Made by a program: the position numbers and the translations under genes
NCBI GenBank assembly: GCA_033065855.1
Contig: JAVXUO010002827.1
Coordinates: forward strand, 434,001 to 498,000
Origin: Escallonia rubra
Lineage: Eukaryota; Streptophyta; Magnoliopsida; Escalloniales; Escalloniaceae
Direction of reading: 5' to 3'
DNA: 64,000 bases
Part shown: positions 46,745 through 58,087 of the stretch, piece after piece
Numbering within the stretch: position 1 is the stretch's first letter
Layout of the letters: the number at the start of each line of letters is the position of its first letter
The notes under the pieces: model-generated
What the model saw: the letters and a program-made list of their open reading frames with translations, nothing else
What the model was told of the DNA's origin: nothing
Databases searched by the model: none

Positions 46745-46935
46745 TGGGGAAAGCGCCTCCCAAACTTGCTAATGCGAATATGAGTATAAGTTCGCCTTGG
46801 TAAAGCATCGTCCAAACTTGTTAATGCAGATTTGAATTCGAACTTAAATTCGCGTAAAGGATCTGCTACTTGGAAAGGCATCTCTCAATTTTGTTAATGC
46901 GGATTTGAGTACAATTCACGTAAAGACCGTCCTTT
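46745..46935 (+). repeat. Degenerate tandem repeat (about three copies)
   Basis: The words AAAGCG/AAAGCA/AAAGGC-CTC, CAAACTTGnTAATGC, (G/A)ATTTGA-TnCGA and TTCGCGTAAAG recur in the same order three times, with a spacing of about 60-75 bases. No terminal structure or coding content was seen. Confidence 0.5.
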
Positions 46936-49900
46936 TCTCGTCCCTCTTACCGATTAACAAGAAATGGAAGAAAATTCAGTCACAAAAGCCAAAATGATTC
47001 ATTGCTAACATTACAAGATCAGTGACACAAAGGAACTCTTTCATCTGTCGAAAAGGATTCCTCCCAGCTTTAAGCCGAAGGAAGGCCGGAGAGAGAACTA
47101 ATTCAAAGAATTCACGAAGTCTACAGTAAGCACTTCAAAATATCATTTGCCTTTTAGGACGAACTTCTCTTTAAGTGACGAGCCCAAGTGATGTGTTGAG
47201 TAACAACTCCAGTCCACGATACTTAAAATGTAGGACACAATTTAGTTCAAATATAGCACACTACTGCTCATTTGCTCAGCTGCTTGGGCAGTTCTCCTAT
47301 GCAGCCACAATTCCAAATTCAATTTTCAAGCAAGTTGATCATTTCACAAACATATAGCTCCTCTAATATAAGCTTTCCATCAATATCAGCAACCAAATTG
47401 CACATAAGGTAGCCAACACCTTTTATAAATTCGTTACGCCTAACAACTAAAATTATACATACCCAAAGGTAACAAAAGATATTACACGCACAAAACAAGT
47501 TGAAGCAGAAATGAATTGTAGTCCCCTGCAGTAACAACTGTTCGGACATTTCTTCCTCGAAACTCTAGCTCAAACAGTCGAGTATTCTAGTTGATAAAGA
47601 AGCCATATCCACATGTTTCAGTAGTATATTTGAGAAAAAATATCCACAATTCCTGCATCAAATACTCGACAGGGGTTTGCAAATACCATTTGGCCATATT
47701 GAAGCGGCACCTTACAAAAGATATTATGTGCAGCTTCATCCTTCCACAATGCCTATTTCGTTTTCATAGAAATTTCCAGGCTGCAAACATGAAACGCTAT
47801 TATTAGCAAAACAAACCAGTTTGCATTTACATTGGGAATAATGGACAAAACAGCTACTCAGAAACAATTCCCGCAAAGAGCATTGACAAAGTGAGAAAGC
47901 TACCATATGTCCACATATTGTCACAAGCTATGCCCAAGTCTTACCTGACGTTGGGACAACAATAACGTAAAGTGGCAGGCTTAAGTTCCCAGAGCTCAAG
48001 GAGAGAGAAGCTTGGTTGAGCTCGAGATATCATATAACTCATCTCAGCCTAGCGGCCCAACCCTTTTTGAACAATGCAGTAAATAAAAGCCGGTTGATTC
48101 AAATAGACTTGGAAAAGCCTGTCTAGAAGAAATCATCAGGACATCACATCTAAGTGAAATCATAGCTGCTGAAAGTCAAGGCTACAAGATCCCGAATCTT
48201 CCCAAAGATGGAGACTACTTGGATGGTAATGCCATTTTTTTAACTCTTTTTTCTAGTCATCTTTCAATACATATCTTGACATAGCTGAGACCCGTTCCAC
48301 AAACAGAGAATTGAACATTGACGCCACGTAACTGAAAAGAGGTGCTATATACAGGGGAGGCTGGATAAAAAACTGTAAAACAAGGCCAAAGCAATAACCT
48401 AAATTCCCCTCTCCATCTATCTCCCCTAGTAGTAAAAGAATGCATGCGGTGACTTCAACTTGTTGAAATGTCCCCATAAGACACAGCAAGGACATCTTGC
48501 CACAGACTCCTACGGTTTCCTCCAACTCTACTCCAACTACAGGGTATTAGAAACATATGTACCTTACAGGCGTTGATTGACCTTCACATTTGAAACGTGC
48601 TTCACATTACATGTTATCACCACAATGGGTGCCATCATTCCCACACATTCCGCAGCCTCCGATGCTTTTACGGCTTCTAAAGTTCGTAGCATGATATGTA
48701 TTGCCTTCTTAGTTCTTCCCTGCATCCATGCATCGATAAACTTATGAACCATGGCAGTGTAACCTAAGCTCACATCTTGGTGCTGCTCAGGCTTGGCTTG
48801 TCAAAGAGCGTTGGCACCCAAACTTGAATAAGTCGGCTAAAAACACAAGCAAGAATTTCCCACCATATCCATGGTGGCCTAAAATCCTAACCAAGATGGT
48901 TGGAAGCCTCTAAACTATCACAGGTGACAAGATTGCATGGTGAATCAACAAAAACCAAAATCCTTATCCTTATCCAGGCAGACCAGAGATTCTATTTGAG
49001 ACATGCTAAGAAGTATGCTCGCCACATATTGGTTTTATGACTAAACAGTCAATAGCTTAGAGCAAAATATACCGCGCAAATGTAAGCAAGCAAAAAAATG
49101 GGAATCAAATTCACTGGTTTTACTAATACAATGCCTTCTCTCTTTCAGAGCCTGAATATAGATCGTCCTATCACTTTTGCTCCAGGGACAACTAGACAAT
49201 TGTACTTTCTTTTACATTAGTTGGCCCCAAGCCAAAAACACATTGATCAGGGAATGTAAAGGCAAAGTTTAATAGCATCAAAATGATGGAACCAACCAAG
49301 GGGGAAAAAACCACGAAAATTAAAAGAAAGCAAAACATGAGAAACTCAGTTGATCTGTCAAAGCGGTAGCTGATTTATACACTGACACCACCTAAAGGAG
49401 TTTCCAACTCAAAAGTCTTAACAAAGAAAGAACATTAATTGAGTAAAACGGAATTTGCAAATTCCAGCTTTATCAAGACACGTAGTTAAAGATACTTTTG
49501 GTTTTTCTACTTGGCATGAGAGGGGGGTGGGGCGGTTAAGCAGCTTGCACTCCAGTAGAGCAGAGTAGTGCGGACAAATCAATCTCGGCCAAAACTCTCC
49601 ACTCCCGGATATAAGATTATAGTTAGGTTTCAGATAAACATGCAGTCAGTCACAGATGTCATTGTTCCGCCACGCCAATATATCGCCTGAAATTTCAAAA
49701 AAAAAAAATTGATTGTTTTGCTACCTGTTTCTAATTTGCTTTGCTTATGATTATGCAGCCTAAGCTATATTTGGCTGCAAGCGTAAAACTAAAATAGCAT
49801 GCATCAAATTTAGGTCTCAGCCATCCTAGTTAAGCTTTGATAAAATTCAACGCAACCCCAGAATATGGTGTTTTGCCAGCACAGGATTTAGCATATCCCG

Positions 49901-50662
49901 GAAAGAAACAAGAACAGTGGAACCAAGTACCATTCAAGCTAACAAATGAGACGAATACCAAACAAAATATATGCCCCGAACCCGTCTTAATTACGTGCCC
50001 CGAGACATGAATAAGCATAATAGCTAAGAATGAAATTCGCAAAAAAAAAATCTTTCCATCCAACCCTAAAAATAGTAACCAAACCGAACTCGACATTGAC
50101 ACTAACTAATGAACTTAAATATTCATCAACAAGCTGTATTAATAGTTTTCCTAGAAAAATGGAGAATCTAATACTGATCCACCCCCTCATTTGTGGCTAC
50201 AGCATAAATTCTTGTTGCTAATGCAAAATTTAGCACATACAACTATACAAGAGGTGGATGAACTTAAAAGATTTATCTATAATGGAGAATCTAATTCACC
50301 ATTGTGTGTGCGGATCCACACCCTCATTTGTGGCCACAGCATAAAAATCTTGTCGCTATGCAACATTTAGCACGGGGCAACAACAGCTATCTACTTCTAA
50401 TCATGAAGATGAAGACAACCTGAATTACCAGATAGCATAATCTTCAATATTCGCAATAGTCAACCAAATACAACTGTACTGACCTGAGCCAAAGTCTAAA
50501 CAAAATGTCCTAATAAATTTTCACCCAAGTTTTAGCCATTTAAGCTAATAACATATGGTATTATGCAGCAAAACGTTGTTGCAATTCATAATATTGGCCA
50601 GCAAAATAAGAACAAATCATAACACGAAACGGAGCATTAAGATTGAGAAATGAGAGCCTTAC
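46936..50662. other. Intergenic or intronic region upstream of 50.66 kb
   Basis: No gene was recognised on either strand. Since the minus-strand gene at 50663-51032 must end downstream (lower coordinates), some of this stretch is probably its intron and 3'UTR. Frames near 48.25-48.77 kb on the minus strand have no family I know. A duplicated phrase, ATCCAC-CCCTCATTTGTGGC-ACAGCATAAA, occurs near 50177 and 50314. Confidence 0.4.
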
Positions 50663-51032
50663 AGGGAACATCTTTCCGCGGCGAGGGAGGCGACGTCGTG
50701 TAACAAAGAATCGCACGCCCCACCATCGACAAGGTAGTCACAATCCCAACCACATAGAAAACCATCACCAACCCCAGCACCCACGGCATCAGCATGAACC
50801 CGATGAAGAAGGTCACCGATCCGCACAGCATCAGCGCCAGCGAAATCCCCAGCAGCAGCGACGCGAATCCCGCCGGCGTCAGCTGCGGCATCGGCGCCAC
50901 CACCGCCGCCCGCCTCGGCGGAGACTGATCGGAGAAATCGATCTGCCCGGCCGGCGGCGCCCGCAGGATGTTCAGAATCACCGCCGACAGCTCGTAAAAA
51001 ACCCGAGAGTGCTCGTCCTGTTGCCTTCTCAT
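50663..51032 (-). CDS. Conserved plant multi-pass membrane protein, first coding exon (3' end not found)
   Basis: The exon runs from ATG at 51032 (MRRQQDEHSRVFYELSAVIL) to a GTAAGG donor after CCC T at 50663, giving 123 codons plus one base. The protein has a short N-terminal helix, a Pro-rich linker, then two closely spaced hydrophobic segments (FASLLLGISLALMLCGSVTF and GLVMVFYVVGIVTTLSM) and a PPSPRKDVP tail. The pattern resembles an uncharacterised plant protein family whose members end a few residues after PPSPRK. A final short exon, expected to begin by completing a Trp codon, could not be placed. If the donor were skipped, translation would add a few residues (KALISQS) and stop. A TTG upstream is in frame but is not a plausible start. 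Confidence 0.78.
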
Positions 51033-51755
51033 CGTCGTATTATCGTATCTTTCCAAAAACCGAGAGCGTCGTCAAACAAGCAAATCAGATCTAAATACCC
51101 GGAATTGAGAAGATCGAGGCAAGTGGATAAACCTGAGCAAGAATTTTTGTGGTGATATTTATCTGCAAAGGGTTTGATTGGAGATGGGTTTAACTTTATG
51201 CTACAAGTGTAAGCTTTTGAGAGGGAAATGTCTTCGTTTGACCGTTTGTCGGTTCGTCGAATTCGACAAAGGGCAAAGATGAAGACGCGGCGGTGCTGTT
51301 CCGATCAGAGATCTGAGAGAGTCTCTCTATTAAAATTCGTGTGAAGCCTTCACTAAAATTTCTCTCTCTGTAACTTGCAGTTTTGGATGGACAGAAAAAA
51401 TTTATGGGAAAAGGTCGTGACAACAGGGCCATGCGTGTACGCGAGGCAGCCTTTATCTTCAAGGGACGTATATAAAAGGGATTGGATTGGGACTGTAGGT
51501 GATGACTGTGTGTACCGGTTGGGGGTGAAGACCTACGCGCGCGTGTTTTACGTTCTAGTTTATCCGAAAATCACCTCCTGCCGCAAAATTTATCTGCTAC
51601 TAAATAATTTGGCATTAAGATACTCGTTCTGTTTTATTAATTTTTTTTTCAACTTTTTGTAGATGTTTAAGATTGAATTTAGTACGTACATACATAAATA
51701 AATATTTTTTATTTATAATTACTACTCCTTCCATCCTAAATTATTTGATTAGGTT
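51033..51755. other. Promoter and leader of the membrane protein gene, then MITE remains
   Basis: 51033-51350 is GC-richer and probably holds the leader and promoter of the minus-strand gene. From about 51560 the sequence matches the stretch that recurs at 62455, part of a tandemly duplicated repeat into which the LTR element has inserted. No other gene was seen. Confidence 0.5.
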
Positions 51756-51781
51756 TGATATGGAAAGAAAATAACATCTAG

Positions 51782-51807
51782 GAGATCGTGACACGTGTCA
51801 CGATCTC
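51782..51807. promoter_or_regulatory. 26-bp perfect palindrome with a G-box core in the LTR
   Basis: The half-site GAGATCGTGACAC is followed directly by its exact reverse complement, so the centre is ACACGTGT, a G-box. The identical sequence is at 61889-61914 in the other LTR. It lies about 170 bases upstream of the TATA box. bZIP and bHLH proteins bind G-boxes; a role here is inference. Confidence 0.7.
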
Positions 51808-51977
51808 GTACGATCTGAACTGCTATTTAATTAATAAACGAAGTAGAGAGTAATGAACCTCCCACCTTCCCACTTCTTACCATAATGGCCATAAACCCTG
51901 CTTAATAGCGGTAACCGCCCATTAAGTGGTATGACCCTTCATTAGACTGGTAACTAACTACCAAAGAGGGACAGCTC

Positions 51978-51985
51978 TATAAAAG
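51978..51985 (+). promoter_or_regulatory. LTR promoter TATA box
   Basis: TATAAAAG in the 5' LTR, about 190 bases before its end. The same box is at about 62085 in the 3' LTR. Transcription would start around 52010, just before the region where most of the LTR differences lie. Confidence 0.65.
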
Positions 51986-52170
51986 GAAGGGGAAAAAGCA
52001 ATGAGAGGTAAGTAATCTTATCTGAGTTCACACTAAATCCATCTTAAGCATTATCTGACTTAAGCATCGGAGATTTCCCGCCGGAAATCCCTCCGGCGAG
52101 TTACCGGTGTTGTCTTTTTGGTGTGCAGGTCTATTGACGAATCAGGTTCCGGATTTCATCCGCAACATTT

Positions 52171-52188
52171 TGGCGCCATCCGTGGGAC
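52171..52188 (+). other. Primer binding site
   Basis: TGGCGCCATCCGTGGGAC lies three bases after the 5' LTR. TGGCGCC-type starts are common in plant Ty3/gypsy primer sites. The matching tRNA was not determined. Confidence 0.65.
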
Positions 52189-52207
52189 CGAAATTCGTAG
52201 ATAGACC

Positions 52208-53599
52208 ATGGCTCAAAATCCTCATCCCCAAATTCCGCAAGATGGCGCACTAGCGTCAAGTTCATCATCAACACTGCTCCGCGACCTTACTCGTGGAGGA
52301 GCTACCTCTCGACCGGCAGATCGTGGGAAAGCAGTGATGGAAACCCCTGTGGTCACAGTGGCAGCATTGGCAAATGCCATGGCCGCGCCCCTTCCCACAA
52401 TCATTGTCTCAACTCCGCAGAACCCGGCTGGTCCATCTGAACCTCCGACGGCCAGAATCACTACGGTTGCTCCCACCAACATCATTCCACCTGCTGGCAA
52501 CCACCAGGCTGATCTACTTGCTGTCATTCAAACAATGCAACGATCCATCGAAAAGTTGCAGGCCGCTATTGAAAACCCACCTTTGCAACTAGAGCCGACT
52601 CGGCCTCTTAAGGCAAAGCCAATAACTGACGCGCAGAGGCAATCTGTCCGTCAGCGATTGACTTTCCATGAAGGACCAAGTCGCCCTAAAGTGCGAGACG
52701 GGATACATAATAACCAGCAAGTGATACAATTAGAAGATGAATATTCTGATAGCGAACGACGCAACCCAAGATCCAAGAGACATGAAGAGAGCTACTGCGA
52801 AGCTCAATCCACCCGGAATAATCCTAGTGGTCACCGAGCAGAACGCTATTCCAGCGCTCCAATCATCATTGGACGACCATTCGTAGAAGAAGTTGATCTC
52901 TTCCCGGTCCCTTCCAACTTCAAAATGCCTCCATGTGAATCATATGATGGCACAAGATCCAATGGAGCACCTGGCTCGTTTTACCTCGGGCATGAACTTG
53001 CATTTGGTCCCTGACCAGATCATGTGCAGGGCATTTCCTGTGACGCTAAAAGGAGCCGCGCATGTGTGGTTCCAACATCTACCACCTCGTTCCATTTCAT
53101 GCTGGGCCCAATTAGCGAAATCTTTTCGGAGCAATTTCCTCACAAGCCGTGTGCAAAGGAAGAATTCATCGGCTCTCTTTCGAATGGTCCAGGGGCCAAA
53201 GAATCATTGAAGTCATATTACGCCCGCTTTAACTCCGAGAAACTTCTCATTGACCATTTGGACCCAGGGGTTACATTCGCAGCAATGGCCAGAGGAGTGC
53301 GACCAAACACACCCTTACGATTCTCGTTAAACAAACGTCCGCCAGAAAACATGACGGACCTCCTCGACAGGGTGGAAAAATATCTTCGAGCCGAAGAAGA
53401 TTCGACAACCTCGCAGCACGAAGAAATGCAGGGTTGACACAAAAGACAAGATCGACCCGAAGGAGGAAATTCAAACTACGCCAAGCGCTCGAGGGCAATA
53501 CTCCCGATACTCCCCAAGTCATTTACCCCACTCAATACTCCACGGGGGCACATCCTCAATCAGATCAAGAACCAAAGCGTCCTCAAATGGCCGAAACCT
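52208..53599 (+). pseudogene. gag region of the Tat-type element, broken by two frame changes and one stop
   Basis: This is the structural capsid part of the polyprotein. It starts at ATG 52208 (MAQNPHPQIP) with a Pro/Ala-rich leader. A frame change occurs near 52950-52965, just after PPCESYDG. The middle part, with CRAFPVTLKGAAHVWF (the conserved retrotransposon gag motif), is in the next frame. A second frame change near 53190-53200 returns to the original frame, which reads SLKSYYARFN and TDLLDRVEKYLRAEE. An in-frame TGA at 53435-53437 then interrupts the link to pol. Each break separately would stop production of a complete Gag. The first frame ends at 53014. Sequence around the breaks is otherwise well preserved, so these are recent lesions. 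Confidence 0.85.
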
Positions 53600-56500
53600 A
53601 TGAGAGGACCGGCCGACAAAAGAGACTCCCAGCTATATTGTCATTTCCATAAAGATCACGGGCATACAACCGATGAATGCAAGGTGCTTCAGCGTGAGAT
53701 TGAAAACCTCATAACCAAAGGACATCTCAAGCAGTTCATCAAGGCCAATGATCGACAGCAAAATGGAAAGAAATATCAGCGGAGAACAGAGGAGACGTTA
53801 CCAAAAGATCCTCCAGTGATAAACACTATTTCCGGAGGACCAAGCGCTGGAGGACTATCTGGCTCTTCCCGAAAAGCCTACGCACGGCAAGTTAATCTAA
53901 CTCAAGGACCAACCAAGCGACCAAGAGCATCCACTTCTTTGGAATTCAATGACGCAGATCTCGACGGAATAAGTCTGCCGCACGATGATGCCTTAGTCAT
54001 CACACTGCGCATAGATGCTTTCCAAGTTAAACGCATGTTGGTCGACACAGGGAGTTCGGCCGATATTATCTTCGAAGATGCGTTTAATCAGATGGGAATC
54101 TCTGATGATAGGGTAAAGCCAATATCTTCTCCTTTATATGGCTTTACAGGCGCCTCCGCCCCAGTGAAAGGAATTGCTTCTCTCACTATCGTCGTTGGGG
54201 AAGCACCCCAACAGGCAGTTCATACACTTGATTTCCTCATAGCCAAGGTCAAATCGTCGTATAACGGGATTTTGGGCCGTACAGGCCTTAACAAGCTACA
54301 GGCAGTAGCTTCGACCTACCACCTTGTCATGAAATTCCCCACCCCAGCAGGAGTTGGTTTCGTAAAAGGCGATCAGACCCTTGCTCGAAGATGCTACGTA
54401 GCCTCTTGCAGAGTTGAAGAAGCCCTATCAATCGATGATCAGCGCGATGAGAAGAAGGTAAGACGCGCGGAGCCTGTGGAAGCTCTTATCTCAATACCGC
54501 TCATAGAAGGAGATAAAGAACGATGCGTAAGAATTGGCTCTATGCTAGAACCCACCATTCGAGAGCAGTTGATCTCTTTCCTTCGATCCAACATGGACCT
54601 CTTTGCGTGGGGCGCTTCCTACATGCCAGGTATAGACCCATCTGTAATCACACATCGGCTTTCAGTCAATCCCATGTGCAAGCCCGTTAAGCAAAAGAAG
54701 CGACCCTTCGCACCAGAGCGGCAAGTGATAATCAAGAAGGAAGGTGCTAAAGTGCTAGATGCTAACTTCATCCAAGAAATCGACTATCCCGACTGGGTAG
54801 CCAACGTTGTCATGGTACCTAAGGGCGAAACGGGCAAGTGGAGGATTTGTATTGACTACACCGATTTGAACAAAGCTTGCCCGAAAGATAGCTACCCGTT
54901 GCCGCGCATCGACACACTGATTGATGCCACGTCGGGTCATCAACTCCTCAGCTTCATGGATGCATTCTCCGGCTACAACCAGATTCGTATGCACGAAGAC
55001 GACGTAGCCAAGACAGCTTTCGTCACAGATCAAGGCCTATTCTGTTACAAAGTCATGCCATTCGGCTTAAAAAATGCAGGCGCTACTTATCAAAGGTTAG
55101 TCGACAAAATCTTTAAACCCCTCATAGGAAAAAGCATGGAAGTTTACGTAGATGATATGCTAGTCAAAAGCCTTCGAGCTGAAGAGCACATAGTCGACCT
55201 TCAGCAATGCTTTAATCTCCTACGAGAATTTCGCATGCGCCTTAATCCCACTAAGTGCGCCTTTGGGGTATCGTCTGGCAAATTTCTCGGGTTTATGGTC
55301 TCAGAAAGGGGAATTGAAGCTAACCCTGAGAAAATCAAAGCCATTCAGGAAATGATGGCACCAAGGCGTGTCAAGGAAATACAGAACGTAACAGGGCGAA
55401 TCGCCGCCCTTATCACGTTCCTCCCCAAAACAGCCGAACGCTGTTTGCCATTCTTCAAGGCATTGAAGAACATAAAAAATTTCGAGTGGACGGCTGAGTG
55501 TCAAACATCCTTTGACACACTGAAAGAATACCTAGCATCGCCACCACTTCTCTCCAAACCTGTCATGGGAGAAGACCTCTTCCTCTACTTAGCCGTTGCT
55601 GAGTCTGCAGTCAGCGCGGTCTTAATCAGAGAACAAGATGGACAGCAGCTCCCCGTTTACTATGTGAGCAAAGTCCTTCAGGGAGCCGAGCGGAGATATC
55701 CCAATGCAGAAAAATTGGCATTTGCTTTGCTAAACGCTGCTAGAAAGCTTCGACCATATTTTCAATCTCACACAGTCATTGTGCTCACCGACAAACCACT
55801 TAGGCGGATATTGCACAAGCCGGACCTTTCTGGTCGCCTCGTTCCCTGGTCGGTCGAGTTAGGCGAATTCGACATCTGCTATAAACCTCGACCCTCAATC
55901 AAAGGGCAAGCCTTGGCCGATTTCATAGTCGAGTGCACACTTCCCATTGAAGTCGAAGAGCCTCTCCTTGGGGAAGAAAAACCTCTCCCCCTCGACCAAA
56001 CTGAGCTGTTTACATGGACGCTTTATGTTGATGGATCGTCAAACGCAAGCGGAAGCGGAGCTGGTCTAATTCTCAATGGACCTGATGGCCTAACTGTAGA
56101 ATATGCTCTTCGCTTCGATTTTCAGGCTTCCAACAATGAAGCAGAATATGAAGCTTTGGTAGCAGGCATGCATCTGGCATGTGCAATGCGCGCAGCATCT
56201 CTCCATGCTTTCAGCGACTCGGCACTCGTTGTGAATCAGATGCTTGGAGAATATGAAGCAAGAGACCCGAAAATGGCGGATTACTTGCGTAAAGCAAAAG
56301 AAATTGCGAATACATTCACTATATTCAGAATTACGCAAATTCGCAGAGAAGACAATACGTCCGCAGACGCACTCTCAAGGTTGGCCTCTCTCGATCCCTC
56401 AGGTTTCGGTCGCACAATCCATCTAGAATTTTTGCATGAACCGAGCATCATCACCAAGGAAACTATGCAAATCGAGCATGAACCATCATGGATTGATCCC

Positions 56501-57724
56501 ATCAAGGCCTACCTTCAGGACGGCACACTACCTGCCGACCGGAAGCAAGCCAGGAACATAATCCACCGCTCGGCTCGATACGCCATCGTGGAAGACGTAT
56601 TATACAAACGATCTTTCACTCTTCCTTACCTTCGTTGTCTCACCGCGACTGAATCCAACTATGCCCTACGGGAAGTTCACGAAGGGATATGCGGACAACA
56701 CTTGGGAGGACGTGCTCTAGCACACAAAATTCTCCGCCAAGGGTATTACTGGCCGACCATGCATCGTGATGCCTTGGACTACACGAAGAAATGCGATGCT
56801 TGCCAACGTTTCTCCTCGGTCCCTAGGCAGCCACCAAGTCCCTTATCATCGATAAGCAGCCCCATACCATTTGCAATGTGGGGAATGGACATCATGGGCC
56901 CTTTTCCTCCAGCTACGGCTCAACGACGATTTGTAATTGTAGCCATAGACTACTTCACGAAATGGGTGGAAGCCGAGGCCCTAGCTACAATCTCTGAAAA
57001 GAAATGTGAAGATTTCTTTTGGCGTGCCGTGGTTTGTCGTTTTGGAATTCCGCGCGTACTCATCACTGACAATGGGAAACAGTTCGACAACGCCACCTTT
57101 CGAACGTTTTGTTCCAACTTAAGCATTGAGCAGCGCTTCACTTCTGTGGCACACCCACAAACGAATGGGCAAACTGAAGTTACGAATCGTACACTCCTTC
57201 AAGGTTTAAAGAAGAAATTGGACGGCGCAAAAGGACTATGGGTAGACGAATTACCCAAAATACTCTGGGCTTATAATACGACGACGAGGACCTCTACGGG
57301 TGAGACCCCCTTCAGTCTATCATTTGGAACAGACGCCATCATCCCCGTTGAGATAGGGTTGCCGTCCCTTCGGCTAACAACTAACGACCCTGTCCAGAAT
57401 GAAGAAGATCTCCGAGCTAACCTTGACCTCCTTGACGAGCGTCGTGAACAAGCGGCAGTGCGCCTTGCAGCCTACAAGCATCGAGTATCCAGATTTTATG
57501 ACCAGCGAGTCAAACATCGCACATTCCGAGTAGGAGACCTCGTCTTACGCCGTATCGAGGCTTCAGCTCCGCGGGAAGCGGTTGGCAAGTTAGCACCAAA
57601 CTGGGAAGGTCCTTATAAAGTGGTCAAGCTAGCAGGCCCAGGTGCCTATCACTTGGAACGCATCGATGGAAGAGCCATACCACGGACGTGGAATGCAACT
57701 AACCTACGGCGTTATTATGCATGA
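53600..57724 (+). CDS. pol: pol polyprotein of the Tat-type element (PR-RT-RNH-aRNH-INT), intact frame
   Basis: A continuous frame of 1374 aa; the frame is open from 53438 and the first ATG is at 53600. Visible parts: a CHFHKDHGHTTDEC zinc-knuckle-like motif (14-27); aspartic protease with VDTGSSADIIF (D149); reverse transcriptase with LSFMDAFSGYNQI, FGLKNAGATYQRL and the YVDD box (D518/D519); a first RNase H (about 650-790, ending QALADFIVE); a second RNase H beginning TWTLYVDGSSNASG (D811); an integrase zinc region (H-H-C-C around CDACQ); and catalytic D1097, D1157 and E1193, the last two 35 residues apart. It ends RTWNATNLRRYYA with no chromodomain. Dual RNase H marks the Tat lineage. Every catalytic residue I checked is present, so the enzymes may be active if translated. 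Confidence 0.96.
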   Translation: MRGPADKRDSQLYCHFHKDHGHTTDECKVLQREIENLITKGHLKQFIKANDRQQNGKKYQRRTEETLPKDPPVINTISGGPSAGGLSGSSRKAYARQVNLTQGPTKRPRASTSLEFNDADLDGISLPHDDALVITLRIDAFQVKRMLVDTGSSADIIFEDAFNQMGISDDRVKPISSPLYGFTGASAPVKGIASLTIVVGEAPQQAVHTLDFLIAKVKSSYNGILGRTGLNKLQAVASTYHLVMKFPTPAGVGFVKGDQTLARRCYVASCRVEEALSIDDQRDEKKVRRAEPVEALISIPLIEGDKERCVRIGSMLEPTIREQLISFLRSNMDLFAWGASYMPGIDPSVITHRLSVNPMCKPVKQKKRPFAPERQVIIKKEGAKVLDANFIQEIDYPDWVANVVMVPKGETGKWRICIDYTDLNKACPKDSYPLPRIDTLIDATSGHQLLSFMDAFSGYNQIRMHEDDVAKTAFVTDQGLFCYKVMPFGLKNAGATYQRLVDKIFKPLIGKSMEVYVDDMLVKSLRAEEHIVDLQQCFNLLREFRMRLNPTKCAFGVSSGKFLGFMVSERGIEANPEKIKAIQEMMAPRRVKEIQNVTGRIAALITFLPKTAERCLPFFKALKNIKNFEWTAECQTSFDTLKEYLASPPLLSKPVMGEDLFLYLAVAESAVSAVLIREQDGQQLPVYYVSKVLQGAERRYPNAEKLAFALLNAARKLRPYFQSHTVIVLTDKPLRRILHKPDLSGRLVPWSVELGEFDICYKPRPSIKGQALADFIVECTLPIEVEEPLLGEEKPLPLDQTELFTWTLYVDGSSNASGSGAGLILNGPDGLTVEYALRFDFQASNNEAEYEALVAGMHLACAMRAASLHAFSDSALVVNQMLGEYEARDPKMADYLRKAKEIANTFTIFRITQIRREDNTSADALSRLASLDPSGFGRTIHLEFLHEPSIITKETMQIEHEPSWIDPIKAYLQDGTLPADRKQARNIIHRSARYAIVEDVLYKRSFTLPYLRCLTATESNYALREVHEGICGQHLGGRALAHKILRQGYYWPTMHRDALDYTKKCDACQRFSSVPRQPPSPLSSISSPIPFAMWGMDIMGPFPPATAQRRFVIVAIDYFTKWVEAEALATISEKKCEDFFWRAVVCRFGIPRVLITDNGKQFDNATFRTFCSNLSIEQRFTSVAHPQTNGQTEVTNRTLLQGLKKKLDGAKGLWVDELPKILWAYNTTTRTSTGETPFSLSFGTDAIIPVEIGLPSLRLTTNDPVQNEEDLRANLDLLDERREQAAVRLAAYKHRVSRFYDQRVKHRTFRVGDLVLRRIEASAPREAVGKLAPNWEGPYKVVKLAGPGAYHLERIDGRAIPRTWNATNLRRYYA

Positions 57725-58087
57725 GCAAGACCGAGGGGGCCCCCCCCTGCCTACACCTGTTTTCATTCATTCACTAGGATCTTGCTCATGCTCGGGATTG
57801 TCTTTCTTCGGAGGTGTCTACGGCTTTATATAGCTTAGTAGTCTTTAGTTTATTTTTTCAGAATCAGCTCTACGGCTCCTCGCAGCCTAGCAGCCCAAAG
57901 TTTCTTTAATGTATCCTCATTCGTCAGAAATGGAGAAAGACTTTGCATATTTACTTTGCAAAAACAAGTGCCAAAATAGAACTTCAAAGAGTCAAATGTC
58001 TTACACATTAAAAGCCCTGGAGCAGCAAAATACAACTCAAAAGATACTACAAGGACTAAACTCAAGTAAACAAAGCAAAAGTCTATT
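57725..58087. other. Spacer between pol and the antisense gene
   Basis: 363 bases without a coding frame of note. pol and the antisense gene run toward each other, so this stretch probably holds the 3' end of the antisense transcript. Confidence 0.5.

Larger units (their letters stand above)
51756..52167 (+). repeat. 5' LTR
   Basis: It starts TGATATGG and ends CCGCAACA, the usual TG...CA borders, and is 412 bp long. It contains a 26-bp perfect palindrome at 51782-51807 centred on CACGTG, a TATA box (CTATAAAAGG) at about 51977-51986 and an AATAAA near 51833. Seven transitions separate it from the 3' LTR. Confidence 0.95.

Noticed and set aside
48253..48773. Minus-strand frames of 62-90 codons
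   Set aside because: Cys/Leu-rich or short, unmatched to any family I know, and without supporting splice signals.
54755..57141. Minus-strand frames opposite pol
   Set aside because: Shadows of the pol frame with no motif. The only convincing antisense coding starts after pol.
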